Assembly: GCF_004025535.1 (NCBI RefSeq)
Contig: NZ_QJRG01000033.1
Span: 1-64,000 of the forward strand
Origin: Pseudomonas alkylphenolica
GTDB lineage: Bacteria; Pseudomonadota; Gammaproteobacteria; Pseudomonadales; Pseudomonadaceae
Direction: 5' to 3'
Length of the DNA: 64,000 nt
How positions within the stretch are numbered: position 1 is the stretch's first letter; the number at the start of each line of letters is the position of its first letter. The position numbers and the translations under genes are program-made. This document shows positions 26,460-35,796 of this stretch, one piece after another. A model generated the notes under the pieces. It was not told the DNA's origin, did no database searches, and worked only from the letters and a program-made list of their open reading frames with translations.

Positions 26460-28412
26460 GTGTCTTGTCGCTTTCCCGCACGGCAGCGCGGCGCTATTGG
26501 CCTGATGGCCGCCTTGACCCTGGCGATGGGGCTGCTGTTCATGTTGATGGTGATCGACAGCAGCCGGTTGTACCTGGAGCAACGGCGCCTGCAGCGCGTG
26601 GTCGACATGGCTGCACTGGAAGCTGCGGGGCAATACGCCGTCTGCAGCGGCAGCGGGCCGCAAGCTGATGCCCTGGCGCGTGCCAGCGCTTTGCGCAACG
26701 GCTATCAAGCAGCGGCTGACAACACACTGAGCACCGCCTGCGGCACGCTGAAGACCGAAACCAACAGCTTGCGCCACTTCAGCGTCGATGCTTTGCACAA
26801 TGACGCCATCCGCGTAACCGCCACGCAGGCGGTGGCCACCAGTGTCGCTGCCGGGGTAATGGCCCTGGCCAGTGGCAATGCGCTGCCCACCACCACCCTG
26901 TTGAGCGCACGCGCAATTGCCGCAACACCAAAACCGCCGCAGGCCATGCTGCGTATTCGCAGCACACTGGCCACGGTCAATACGCAGCAATCGATACTGC
27001 TCAATGCCATCCTCGGTGCACTGGGCGGTAATGTGCAACTCGACCTGCTGGGCTGGCAGGGCATCGCCAATACCCAGATTAACCTGCTCAGTTATCTCGA
27101 CCAACTGGCCATTATTGCCAACGTCAGCGCAGGCAATTACCAGCAGTTGCTCAGCGTTGGCGCTACCGCGAGCCAGATGGTTCAGGCCGCAGTCAAAGTG
27201 CTGCAAAAAGGCGGCGCCACCGTCGAGGTGGTGACCAACCTGGGGAAAATCGCCGCAGGGTCGGACAACACCCGGCTGCTGCAACTGGGCAAGATTCTTG
27301 ACCTGCAAAGTGGCACGACCCAGGCCGGGCTCGATGCCAGCGTACAAGTGCTGGACCTGGTGCAAAGCGTCATTTTGCTCTCGACCAAAGAAAGCGCGGC
27401 CACCGTCGAGATGCCAGTTGACGTACTGGGGCTGGCCAAAGGCAAAGTCCGCCTGAAGGTCATTGAACCCCAGCAGATATCGGCCATCGGCAACCCTAAA
27501 AGCGATTTGATCAAGGTGCACACCGCCCAGGTCCGCGCCTTGATATCGCTTGATCTGCCGGTGCTGACGTCGGTGATCGGCTTGGTCAATGCGGTGCTGG
27601 ACCTGGCTGCACCACTGACCAACGTGCTCAACAACCTGCTCCACCTCGATCTGCTGGGCACCGTAGAGTCGCTGACCTGCGCGCTCGGCATACCCTGCAA
27701 GGTCAGCGACATCATCCTGCTGCCGGGCACCGTGCACATCGACATCGGTGTCCAGGTGGCGAAAGCCACCAGCGAGATCAGCGACTACAGTTGCGCCCCC
27801 GAAAAAACCCTGACCGCGCCGACCCAAAGCGCCGCCGTCGACCTGGCGATCGGACAATTCAAGGACCCCAACGACTTCTTCAGCAAAGGCACCACCGCCG
27901 TCACCCCGCTGCCGCTGATCGACATCGGCACCAATTACTGCAGTCGCCTGCTGTTCCTGCCACCGCTGTGCGGCACCCGTACGCCCTTTGCCGGAGGAGG
28001 CATCGGGGTGATGGTCAACGCGCCCCTGCTTGGCAGCAACTCCACCGACCCGGTCAACACCTTGAGGTTCGCCCCCGCGGACCACACGCCACCGGACATC
28101 AACCAGGCACCGGCGTACATGAGCACCACCGCAAGCAACATCGTCGACAGCCTGAATACCACCATTGCCGGGGTCAAAGTACAGGCTTACAAACCTCTCG
28201 ATGGCAACATCCTCGGTGGGTTGCTGACCGTCACCGCCGGGATACTCGATGACGTGAAAGCCATCCTTCAGCCGTTGATCAAGGGCCTGCTCAGCCCACT
28301 GGTCAATCCGTTGGTCAACACGCTGCTGAAAACCCTGGGGATTGATCTGGTGAAAGTCGAAGTAGGCGCCAACCTGACCTGCTCCAGCACGCGTGCTCAG
28401 CTGGTGCTGTGA
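26460..28412 (+). CDS. tadG: TadG-like pilus-locus protein
   Basis: A 650-aa protein with the TadE/TadG N-terminal module: RQRGAIGLMAALTLAMG, a hydrophobic segment, then SSRLYLEQRRLQRVVDMAAL. This anchors it in the inner membrane with the rest in the periplasm. TadG is required for Flp pilus assembly, probably as a minor pseudopilin-like or scaffold protein. GTG 26460 is used, with AAAGGAG just upstream; GTG 26454 is an alternative. It converges with pprA (16-bp overlap) at the outer end of the locus, away from the other tad structural genes. Confidence 0.83.
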   Translation: MSCRFPARQRGAIGLMAALTLAMGLLFMLMVIDSSRLYLEQRRLQRVVDMAALEAAGQYAVCSGSGPQADALARASALRNGYQAAADNTLSTACGTLKTETNSLRHFSVDALHNDAIRVTATQAVATSVAAGVMALASGNALPTTTLLSARAIAATPKPPQAMLRIRSTLATVNTQQSILLNAILGALGGNVQLDLLGWQGIANTQINLLSYLDQLAIIANVSAGNYQQLLSVGATASQMVQAAVKVLQKGGATVEVVTNLGKIAAGSDNTRLLQLGKILDLQSGTTQAGLDASVQVLDLVQSVILLSTKESAATVEMPVDVLGLAKGKVRLKVIEPQQISAIGNPKSDLIKVHTAQVRALISLDLPVLTSVIGLVNAVLDLAAPLTNVLNNLLHLDLLGTVESLTCALGIPCKVSDIILLPGTVHIDIGVQVAKATSEISDYSCAPEKTLTAPTQSAAVDLAIGQFKDPNDFFSKGTTAVTPLPLIDIGTNYCSRLLFLPPLCGTRTPFAGGGIGVMVNAPLLGSNSTDPVNTLRFAPADHTPPDINQAPAYMSTTASNIVDSLNTTIAGVKVQAYKPLDGNILGGLLTVTAGILDDVKAILQPLIKGLLSPLVNPLVNTLLKTLGIDLVKVEVGANLTCSSTRAQLVL

Positions 28413-31096
28413 ACCGGTAGCTCGATACGGAAACACGCACCCTCGGCGGCGTTCTCGGCACTCAGGCAGCCGCCCATGGCATCGATGATCCCGTAGCTCA
28501 CCGAAAGCCCCAGGCCGGTACCGACGCCCACGGGCTTGGTGGTGAAGAAGGGTTCGAAGATACGTTCAAGCAGGCGCGGTTCGATACCCCCTCCATTATC
28601 CTCGACCAACAGTTGCACCTGACGCTCGCTGGCCTGCATGCGCACGGCGATCCAGGGGTTAAGCTCACGCTGCTGTTCTCGCCGCGCCAGCAAGGCATCG
28701 CGGGCATTGACCATCAGGTTGATCAGCACCTGTTCCAGCTGGTCCTGGTGACCGCTGACCATCAGGGCCTGCGCCGGGGTTTCGACCCGCAGTTCCACGC
28801 CTTTTCCGCGCAAGCCCTCGGCAAGTAGCGACAGCGCGCCTTCCACGGCCTGCCACGGTGCGAACAGCTGCTGCTCGACTTCCGAGCGACGCCCGAATAC
28901 ACGCATGTGATCCACCACCCGCGAAGCGCGCTGGACCTGGGCGTCGATACGTTTGAGTTTGTCCTGCAGGTAATCCGCCTGCACATCACCGTTTTCCAGG
29001 CGTTTTAGTGCGTTGACCACCGCCATGCGCATCACGTTCAGCGGCTGGTTGATCTCATGCGCAAGCCCGGTGGCCATCTCGCCAAGCGTGGCCATTTTCG
29101 CGCTTTGCAACAGCTGTTGCTGGGTGCGCCGCACCTGGGTGTTGTCACGCCCCACCGCCTGGATTTCGAGCAGCCGCCCCTGCTCATCGAACAGGCCACG
29201 ATCTGCCCAGACCCACCAGGCATGCTCGCGACCGGGTAGCGTCAGGCAGATTTCCGCCGTACTCACCGGCTGTTCCACCGACAAACCGGCGAGTCGTTCG
29301 ACAAAGGCTTCGCGTTGCGCGGCCGACATCCATTGCCCCAGGTTGATCCCGGGTAACTGCGCCGTGCTGCACTCCAGGTAATCGGCCAGGGGCTGGTTGC
29401 CAAACACCAGGTTCAGTTCCGGCGTGTAACGACAGATCATCGCCGGCGAATCCTCCACCAGTACGCGGTAGCGTTCTTCGCTCAACCGCGTGCGCTCGGC
29501 CGCCTCAGTGGCCTCGGTGACGTCCAGCCAGATACCCACCACCTCCACCGGCAAGCCAAGGTCATCGCGCAGCAGGCGGGCCTCATCGAGCACCCAGTGA
29601 TAACCGCCTAGATGATCCCGCAAGCGATAGCGGCTACGCACCTGGCCTTCGCGCAACAGCGTGCGCGTGCGCGCCAGCCAGATGGGCTGATCTTCCGGGT
29701 GCACCCATTGCGCGGGTTGCAGCACCTCTTCGCCGACCGCCCCCCAACCGAGCATAGGTTGCAGGCTGGCACTGAAGAACTCCGCCTGCAGCGCACCTTC
29801 GGCGTAGCGCTGGATGTAGATCACCGCCGGCGAACTGGCGATCAGGTTTTCCAGGCGAGCCTGAGCCGCGCTGGCCTGAACCTGCTGAAACTTGATGTCG
29901 CTGATATCGAGCATGAAGCCTTGCAGCCGGCGCTGCTGACCGCTGCCACGCACCTGCCCGCACAAGCGATACCAGCGTGGATTGGCTTGCACATTGTTGT
30001 CCAGCAGACGCACGTTCAGGTGCAACGCACAGCCGTCGCGCTGCAACTCGGCAAGCGCCAGTTGCGCCGCTTCGCGATCCGCCGGGTGCACGCGACTGAG
30101 GCACTGGCTGACGGTCAATCGGGCGGGAACCCCCAAAGTTGCGGCCAACCCGGGATCAAGTTGCAGGCTGGCCTCGCTCAAACGCCATTGCCACCAGCCG
30201 GCGCCCAGCTGCAGTTGCAAGCTGTCCAGCCGTTCGCTTTGCTGTTGCAGGTCGAACGCGGCCAAACGGCTTACCAGGGGTTCCGCATAGGCCGCGCAGG
30301 CATTCAAGGCATCCGCAGCGACCATCGCCTCATGCGCCCCCACACAGATCAACCAGGCCTGCACACAGTGTCCCTGAGCATAAGGCAGCAGATACGCCCC
30401 CGCCTGCGGCAGCAATTCGCGTAACTCCGCATCGTCGGCACTTGAAGTCATTTGCCCGGGTGCCAACCTGCCCAGCAACGGCCCGAGCACCTCATCGCTG
30501 GGCCAGGGCAGTGGATCACTGCTGGTAGCGTAGGTCTGCCATCCTGCTTCGCCTCGCAGCAGTATTCGCCCGCCGCTGGCTCGCCAATGGTGGACCAGCC
30601 ACTGCAACTGTTCCTGGGCAACCCGGCCAAGGCATTCGATGCTGCAATCGCGCAACGCTGCCGCCAGGTGGCTGGTCAAGTGTCGCTGGCGCTCGGCACG
30701 CACGGATTGCTGGCGGTGTTGCAACAGGTCGCCAATGTCGAAAAGTTGCAGCAGCCAACCGTCAGGCTGCGCCTGCAACCAGCCGCGGGTATGCAGGGTG
30801 CCACCGCTGGGGGTCTTGAAATCAAGGTCGAGGGCCTGTGCCTGCCAGTCTGCCGGTTCGCCTTCAAGTACCAGCAGGCTGTAGGGCTGAACGCAGTCCT
30901 GCAGACGTGTGCTGCTGTGTGTCGGCAGGGCCAGTGCCGAACGCAACGGGCCGGCCAGGCGCTGGACAATGGCCTGGTCGTCAATCCACACCTGCAGGCC
31001 CACAACCGACACACTGGCCGCCGGCTCCGCTGCGGTTGTTGCGGCCTGCGCAAAGCGCCCACGCCAGCGCCCGAACAGGCGTTGCCCGCCACTCAA
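28397..31096 (-). CDS. pprA: PprA-like sensor histidine kinase
   Basis: An 899-aa hybrid-free sensor kinase. No membrane segment is seen. An N-terminal region of about 280 residues without a clear family (perhaps GAF-like) is followed by three PAS-like blocks (about 285-410, 420-540, 545-660). The HisKA box is GLAHEINQPLNV with His680, and the ATPase has NLMVNARDAL, EDNGGGI and GTGLGLS. By position and layout it is PprA, the partner of PprB. Start is TTG 31096, overlapping the tadF stop (TTGA), so translation is coupled. The signal sensed is unknown. Confidence 0.85.
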   Translation of the reverse strand: MSGGQRLFGRWRGRFAQAATTAAEPAASVSVVGLQVWIDDQAIVQRLAGPLRSALALPTHSSTRLQDCVQPYSLLVLEGEPADWQAQALDLDFKTPSGGTLHTRGWLQAQPDGWLLQLFDIGDLLQHRQQSVRAERQRHLTSHLAAALRDCSIECLGRVAQEQLQWLVHHWRASGGRILLRGEAGWQTYATSSDPLPWPSDEVLGPLLGRLAPGQMTSSADDAELRELLPQAGAYLLPYAQGHCVQAWLICVGAHEAMVAADALNACAAYAEPLVSRLAAFDLQQQSERLDSLQLQLGAGWWQWRLSEASLQLDPGLAATLGVPARLTVSQCLSRVHPADREAAQLALAELQRDGCALHLNVRLLDNNVQANPRWYRLCGQVRGSGQQRRLQGFMLDISDIKFQQVQASAAQARLENLIASSPAVIYIQRYAEGALQAEFFSASLQPMLGWGAVGEEVLQPAQWVHPEDQPIWLARTRTLLREGQVRSRYRLRDHLGGYHWVLDEARLLRDDLGLPVEVVGIWLDVTEATEAAERTRLSEERYRVLVEDSPAMICRYTPELNLVFGNQPLADYLECSTAQLPGINLGQWMSAAQREAFVERLAGLSVEQPVSTAEICLTLPGREHAWWVWADRGLFDEQGRLLEIQAVGRDNTQVRRTQQQLLQSAKMATLGEMATGLAHEINQPLNVMRMAVVNALKRLENGDVQADYLQDKLKRIDAQVQRASRVVDHMRVFGRRSEVEQQLFAPWQAVEGALSLLAEGLRGKGVELRVETPAQALMVSGHQDQLEQVLINLMVNARDALLARREQQRELNPWIAVRMQASERQVQLLVEDNGGGIEPRLLERIFEPFFTTKPVGVGTGLGLSVSYGIIDAMGGCLSAENAAEGACFRIELPVHSTS

Positions 31097-31536
31097 AGTT
31101 GCAGGCTCGCTGCGGCTGTCAGGTGCGTCGGTAATCGCGGGACTTCGCCAATGCCCGGCAGAATCAGTACCGGCAGCACGGCAGACAGTTTCTCTTTGGC
31201 GTAATCGATTTTCACCGTCAGCAGGTTGCCCGCTGTCAGGGTGACACTGGCATCACTGGAAAGCTGGAAGTTCAACGACTTGGGCATCCAGGCCAGTTGC
31301 TCGCCCAGCACGCCCTTGGCCAAGGCGTCGACATCGTCGCGGTAGGTTTTGCTCGACGGGTCCAGTGCCACACAACGGCGTACCGCTTCACTGCTGGCCT
31401 GGTTGAATGATTGCAGCATGAGCATGGGCAGTCCGTAACTGACCACCCCGTAGAAGACTGCGAAAAAGATCACGAATACCGCCGCGAACTCTAGCGCGAC
31501 TGCGCCTTTTTGTTGTTTGACCGAGCCTGCTTTCAT
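31093..31536 (-). CDS. tadF: TadE/TadF-like minor pilin
   Basis: A 147-aa protein with the TadE-type N-terminus: QQKGAVALEFAAVFVIFFAV, in which G^AVALEF is the pseudopilin cleavage site for FppA, followed by a single membrane helix. The rest is periplasmic. Minor pilin of the Flp pilus. Start taken at ATG 31536 (MKAGSVKQQ); the frame runs to 31584 but without a better site. Its stop overlaps the TTG of pprA, and it is divergent from fppA. Confidence 0.83.
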   Translation of the reverse strand: MKAGSVKQQKGAVALEFAAVFVIFFAVFYGVVSYGLPMLMLQSFNQASSEAVRRCVALDPSSKTYRDDVDALAKGVLGEQLAWMPKSLNFQLSSDASVTLTAGNLLTVKIDYAKEKLSAVLPVLILPGIGEVPRLPTHLTAAASLQL

Positions 31537-31610
31537 GATCGCGTCTACCCTGACAGTGACACCTGAAAGACAGCATAGAATCATTCAACACAAAGGGATG
31601 CATTTCGCCA

Positions 31611-32081
31611 ATGCAAAGCATTGTTCTGCTGCTGTGGCTTGCCTTGTGCGTTGAACAAGACGTGCGTGAGCGCCAGATTGCCAACACCTTGACGCTCGGT
31701 GCCGCTACCTGCGCACTGGGTTACCTGTTCATCACCGGACACACCTGGATTGGTGCCGATGCCAGCGAAGGCGGCTGGGCGCTGGCCATCGTCATGCTCC
31801 TGACCCTCCCCGGCTACATGCTCGGGCGTTTCGGTGCCGGCGACGTGAAGCTGCTCGCAGCCCTCGCTCTGGCCACCGATCGCATGTATATCCTCGGCAC
31901 TTTCATTGGCGCCGGTGTTGCGGTGCTGATCTGGCTGTCCAGCCGCCGCTGGCTGTGGTCGCTGTTAAGTCAAAAAGTTAAGAACCGTATCAAGCAACTG
32001 AGCGAGCAAGCGTCAACAAAACAGCCGTTCGCACCGTTCATATTGGCCGGTTTCATCCTCGCCAGCGTCTGGACCCATTAG
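31611..32081 (+). CDS. fppA: Flp prepilin peptidase (TadV type)
   Basis: A 156-aa A24-family aspartic prepilin peptidase. The two catalytic aspartates are Asp17 (EQDVRERQIANTL) and Asp78 in the GxGD motif FGAGDVKLL. Short form without the N-terminal methylase half, as in TadV/FppA. It cuts the Flp leader and the pseudopilins TadE/F. The gene is alone on the plus strand between tadF and pprB, with 74 bp to the divergent tadF. Confidence 0.9.
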   Translation: MQSIVLLLWLALCVEQDVRERQIANTLTLGAATCALGYLFITGHTWIGADASEGGWALAIVMLLTLPGYMLGRFGAGDVKLLAALALATDRMYILGTFIGAGVAVLIWLSSRRWLWSLLSQKVKNRIKQLSEQASTKQPFAPFILAGFILASVWTH

Positions 32082-32214
32082 TCGCCTGACTACCTGATCT
32101 GCGCCTGCACTCCTTGTACAGAGTCGTAAGGAACGACTACTTTCTAGGGAGTCAGCCACCCGATGCGTAACCCCAGGCTCCGGGAGAGAGGGGCTTATAA
32201 ACAGGGAGTAGCGT

Positions 32215-32997
32215 GTGAACAAGACCGTCAAAACCGTGAAGGTGCTGGTCGTCGATGACCAGCCCTTGATCGTCGAGGAACTGTGCGAGTTTCTCGAAAG
32301 CCATGATTACTGCTGTATCCCTTGCCACTCCAGCGCCCAGGCCATCGAGACCTTTGCCGCCGATCCCGCCATCAACCTGGTGTTATGTGACCTGCACATG
32401 CCGCAGTACGATGGCGTCGAGCTGGTCAGGGCACTCAAGGTGATTGCCGGGCATCAGCGAATGTTCGAAGCCATCATGCTCACCGGGCGCGCCGACAAGC
32501 AGGATGTGATCCGGGCCTTGCGCGAAGGCTTTGCCGACTACTACCAGAAACCGGTAGACCTGAACGAACTGCTCGAAGGCGTCCAGCGTCAGGAGGCGAC
32601 GTTGCAGGAGCGCCAGCAGAGTTTCCAGCACCTGGGCGACCTGAACCAGAAACTGCAGTTTCTCGCCGACTCGATCGACGACCTTTACCAGGACCTCGAC
32701 AAGGCCCGTGGCCTGGGGCCGCATCGCCGCGCTACCGACGTTGAAAGCGAGCCAGACAGCGAAAGCCTTCCGGCGCTCTTCGAGCAGCTGTCACCGCGCC
32801 AACTGGACGTGGCGCGCCTGGTCAGCAAAGGCAAGACCAACTACCAGATCGCCTGCGAGCTGGGCATTACCGAAAACACCGTCAAACTCTATGTGTCGCA
32901 GGTGCTGCGCCTGACCCACATGCACAACCGCACCCAGCTGGCGCTGGCACTGTCGCCCGGCAATTCGCCGCTGCACCTGCGGGTGACAGCGCACTGA
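32215..32997 (+). CDS. pprB: PprB-like response regulator
   Basis: A 260-aa NarL-type response regulator. Receiver domain: Asp14/15, phosphoacceptor Asp59 (CDLHMPQYDG), Thr90 and Lys112. A linker of about 70 residues leads to a LuxR-type HTH (about 193-250: LSPRQLDVARLVSKGKTNYQ). In P. aeruginosa PprB activates the tad operon, CupE fimbriae and the BapA adhesin. Start GTG 32215 with AGGGAG upstream. It converges with the DUF3613 gene. Confidence 0.88.
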   Translation: MNKTVKTVKVLVVDDQPLIVEELCEFLESHDYCCIPCHSSAQAIETFAADPAINLVLCDLHMPQYDGVELVRALKVIAGHQRMFEAIMLTGRADKQDVIRALREGFADYYQKPVDLNELLEGVQRQEATLQERQQSFQHLGDLNQKLQFLADSIDDLYQDLDKARGLGPHRRATDVESEPDSESLPALFEQLSPRQLDVARLVSKGKTNYQIACELGITENTVKLYVSQVLRLTHMHNRTQLALALSPGNSPLHLRVTAH

Positions 32998-33015
32998 CGC
33001 GCCGCCACCCGCCCC

Positions 33016-33279
33016 TTACTTGCTGGACGAGTTGCCCTGCTCCCAACGGTAGAAGTCCGGGATTTCATAGCGGTAGCTGTCCAGCCAGCGCTGCATGCTC
33101 TGGTCCCGCTCCCGGGGCGTTGCTGTCTGCGGAATCTTCGAGGCCTGCTCATTGCGGGCCTGCACCTGTAGCCAGTTCTCGGTGGCCTGTTGCTCTTTGG
33201 AGGAAGGCCCCGGCTCAATGGCGAAAGCAGCCCACGGCAGTGCACTCAACGACAACATCAGTAGCAATGTAGGTTTCAT
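33016..33279 (-). CDS. DUF3613 secreted protein of the tad operon
   Basis: An 87-aa protein with a signal peptide (MKPTLLLMLSLSALPWAAFA). The mature part has TENWLQVQARNEQAS and the ending MQRWLDSYRYEIPDFYRWEQ, typical of DUF3613, a family found at the 3' end of Pseudomonas tad operons. Role unknown; periplasmic. It follows tadD by 32 bp and is the last gene of the rcpC-to-here operon. Confidence 0.85.
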   Translation of the reverse strand: MKPTLLLMLSLSALPWAAFAIEPGPSSKEQQATENWLQVQARNEQASKIPQTATPRERDQSMQRWLDSYRYEIPDFYRWEQGNSSSK

Positions 33280-33311
33280 GGCGGCCTCACAGTTGCCTGG
33301 TGGGTGGGAAA

Positions 33312-34013
33312 TTACTGCACCGCCGCGACCTGATCGCTGCGCACGGGTCGCGATGTACCCGGTTTCTTCAATTGCTCGGCACGCGACTTCGCCTCGCTGA
33401 ACTGAGCGGAACTGAGGTTGAAACGTGACACCAGATCAGCCGCTTGCTGCCACTTGTCCTGGTACAGCAGCAGGCTGACCAGATTGACCGCAGCCAGGGT
33501 GTTGTTGTCTTTGAGCTCGATTGCCGTCAAAAACTCGAAACGTGCCTGTTCGCTGTTGCCCTGGTTGAGGTAAACCACCCCCAGGTCGTTGCGCACTTTC
33601 TCGTCGGTGGGCGCCAGGCGCACCGCCCGCAACAGGTGCAACTGCGCCTGAACGTTATCACCACGCGCCGCAGACAATTGCCCCAGGCCATGTTCGGCCT
33701 CGGCCGCAAGACACCCGCCAAGCAGGCTGCGGTACAACGGCTCGGCCTCGCTGCGTCCCAACAACCGCGATACCTTGGCCTTGCGCAGGCGCACCTGGGC
33801 CATATCGGCTGGCAGTGCCTCCAGGTGCGCCAGGCTGGCATGCGGACGGCCTTCGCTGAGCATCTCGTCGGCCATGCTCAACGCCAGTGCCTGGCTCGAA
33901 TCAGGTTTCGTGCAACCGGAGTCGCCGCCATTCAATGCCAACCACGGCGCCTTGCCGTCGGCAGCACACCCCCCCAGCAACATCAGGCTCATGACTACTG
34001 TGACTGCTTTCAT
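33312..34013 (-). CDS. tadD: TadD TPR lipoprotein
   Basis: A 233-aa lipoprotein with lipobox LGGC and tetratricopeptide repeats (for instance LGVVYLNQGNSEQARFEF). TadD acts as the pilotin-like TPR protein of the Flp system, helping the RcpA secretin or other parts assemble. The start is ATG 34013, with GGAG 8 bp upstream; a GTG at 34019 overlaps that site. 12-bp gap to tadC. Confidence 0.85.
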   Translation of the reverse strand: MKAVTVVMSLMLLGGCAADGKAPWLALNGGDSGCTKPDSSQALALSMADEMLSEGRPHASLAHLEALPADMAQVRLRKAKVSRLLGRSEAEPLYRSLLGGCLAAEAEHGLGQLSAARGDNVQAQLHLLRAVRLAPTDEKVRNDLGVVYLNQGNSEQARFEFLTAIELKDNNTLAAVNLVSLLLYQDKWQQAADLVSRFNLSSAQFSEAKSRAEQLKKPGTSRPVRSDQVAAVQ

Positions 34014-34025
34014 CCACACTTCTCC

Positions 34026-34913
34026 CTACGAGCCCATGGCCTTTGCCAATGCCGTGAAACCGGGACCGGCCAGCACGATCAGCAAGGCAGGAAACAGAAA
34101 CACCATCATCACCATCGACATCTTTCCGGACATCTTCGATACCCGTTCCTGCATCCGCGTCAGGCGCCGGTCATCGAGCAGTTGCTTGAGCGCCAACAGC
34201 GATTTCATCGCCGCGCCGCCCTGGGCAAGCAGCTGCTGAAGAATCACGCAGGTGTCGCTGAACTCGTCTACTGCCAGCAACTGCGCGGTTTTTTCAAGTT
34301 CCGGTGCCAGCGCCAGGCCGGAATCGACCCGCGTCAGAATCGTGCGCAATTCCTGGCTGAGTACCGGCAGCAGTTGCCGCGCTTCCTGGCTGACCACACG
34401 CAGCCCCTGCTCCACCGCAAGGCCGGACTCAAACAGCACACGCAGCAAGGGAATGAAGGTCGATACTTCACGCACGATTTGCTGCTGGCGCCGCGCTGCT
34501 GCCAGCGCCAGCAGGCGCTTGGGCAGCAAATAACCGAGCCCCATGGCGCATAGCGGCATCACCAGCCAGGTGGTCGGGCTGTCGCTGGTGGAGGTCTGTT
34601 CGACCACGATGCCAGCGCCCAGAGCCAACAGCGGCGTGGCGAACTGGCAGGCGGCAAACAATGCCCGCTGACGCTGGCGACGCCAGCCAACGCGGTCGAG
34701 CAGCAGCCGCGATTCGCTGTCCAGGTTCAGCAAGCGCTGCGCCAGGCGGCTGCTACCCAGCTGGTGCAGCCAGGTGTCCAGGCGCTTGTCGCGAGAAAGC
34801 TTGCCCTGCAGGCGCAGGGCAACCTGTTTTTGCCTGCGCTGTTGACGAACGAACTGACTTAGCAACAACCCGAACGCCGCAAAAAACAGCACCGCACTGA
34901 GCATCAAGGCCAT
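34026..34913 (-). CDS. tadC: TadC inner-membrane platform protein
   Basis: A 295-aa protein of the T2SSF (GspF) family. An N-terminal hydrophobic segment is followed by a cytoplasmic domain and two C-terminal helices (SVFLFPALLIVLAGP region). With TadB it forms the inner-membrane platform of the Flp assembly machine. Start at ATG 34913 (MALMLSAVLFF), one base after the tadB stop; the upstream start at 34970 lies inside tadB. Confidence 0.87.
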   Translation of the reverse strand: MALMLSAVLFFAAFGLLLSQFVRQQRRQKQVALRLQGKLSRDKRLDTWLHQLGSSRLAQRLLNLDSESRLLLDRVGWRRQRQRALFAACQFATPLLALGAGIVVEQTSTSDSPTTWLVMPLCAMGLGYLLPKRLLALAAARRQQQIVREVSTFIPLLRVLFESGLAVEQGLRVVSQEARQLLPVLSQELRTILTRVDSGLALAPELEKTAQLLAVDEFSDTCVILQQLLAQGGAAMKSLLALKQLLDDRRLTRMQERVSKMSGKMSMVMMVFLFPALLIVLAGPGFTALAKAMGS

Positions 34914-34914
34914 T

Positions 34915-35796
34915 TCAGAGACTCCGCAACATGCGCCACAGCGCCAGGCACCCAAGGGCCTGCATGGCAAATGCGCCCAACAGCAAAAGCTGGCCGTGGC
35001 TGTCGTGCCACATGCTCAGCAAGTACGTAGGGTTACTGAGCAAAAAGTAACCAGCTACGCCCACCGGCAACAATGCCAACACCATCGCTGTGACACGCGT
35101 TTCACCGGTCATCGCGCGCAACTGGCGAGCACCCTGTTCGCGCTCGCGAATCAGCTTGATCAGGTTCTCCAGCAACTCACTGGCGTTACCGCCGTAGCGG
35201 TGGTTGATGCGCAGCCCCAAGGCAAACAAACGCAACTCGTCCTGATCGTAAAGCTCGGCCAGCTCCTGCATCGCATCGTCCAGGGCAATGCCCATCTGCA
35301 CATTGCGCCGCACCCGTTGCATGGCGCCATGCAACGGCTCGCGCGAGGCGTCGATGGCCCCTAGTACGGCATCACTCAAGGTTCGACCGGCCTTGAGACT
35401 GCGCACACTGTGATCAAGCAACACCGGCAATTGCTCGATCATGCGTTGCAGGCGCCGGTGGTAACGCCAGCCCAGGTACACCCGGAACAACAGCGGCCCG
35501 GCCAGCAACAGGAGCACCGCCAACCACCCGTGCAGCGCCAGCCCGACCAGCAACGACAACAGGGTCCAGACCACCATCCACAACACCAGGCGGTCATTGC
35601 GCCGCTCAAGGCCGGCGCGCTGAAACAGCCGGTCCAGCCTGTGGCGGCCGCCAGGCACGGGCGCCGAGCGTTCCTGCACCCGGCCGAGCCGCTCAAGAAT
35701 GCGTTCCGTGCCGGACTTGCGCATGCCGCTGTAGAACAGCCGGACCGAGACGCCCAGCAACCCCAGGCACATCAGCCCGAGCAACAGGGCGATCAA
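34915..35796 (-). CDS. tadB: TadB inner-membrane platform protein
   Basis: A 293-aa T2SSF-family protein with membrane segments at the N-terminus, around residues 75-105 and at the C-terminus, and a cytoplasmic domain containing LPVLLDHSVRSLKAGRTLSD and the later RAMTGETRVTAM. Its likely start is TTG 35796, overlapping the tadA stop (TTGA), so the two are translationally coupled. It forms the platform with TadC. Confidence 0.86.
   Translation of the reverse strand: MIALLLGLMCLGLLGVSVRLFYSGMRKSGTERILERLGRVQERSAPVPGGRHRLDRLFQRAGLERRNDRLVLWMVVWTLLSLLVGLALHGWLAVLLLLAGPLLFRVYLGWRYHRRLQRMIEQLPVLLDHSVRSLKAGRTLSDAVLGAIDASREPLHGAMQRVRRNVQMGIALDDAMQELAELYDQDELRLFALGLRINHRYGGNASELLENLIKLIREREQGARQLRAMTGETRVTAMVLALLPVGVAGYFLLSNPTYLLSMWHDSHGQLLLLGAFAMQALGCLALWRMLRSL

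Noticed and set aside
26412..28436. 674-aa minus-strand open frame across tadG
   Set aside because: It would be longer than tadG itself, but its composition is Gln/Gly/His-rich with no domain, whereas the plus-strand frame has the TadE/G N-terminus and a good ribosome-binding site.
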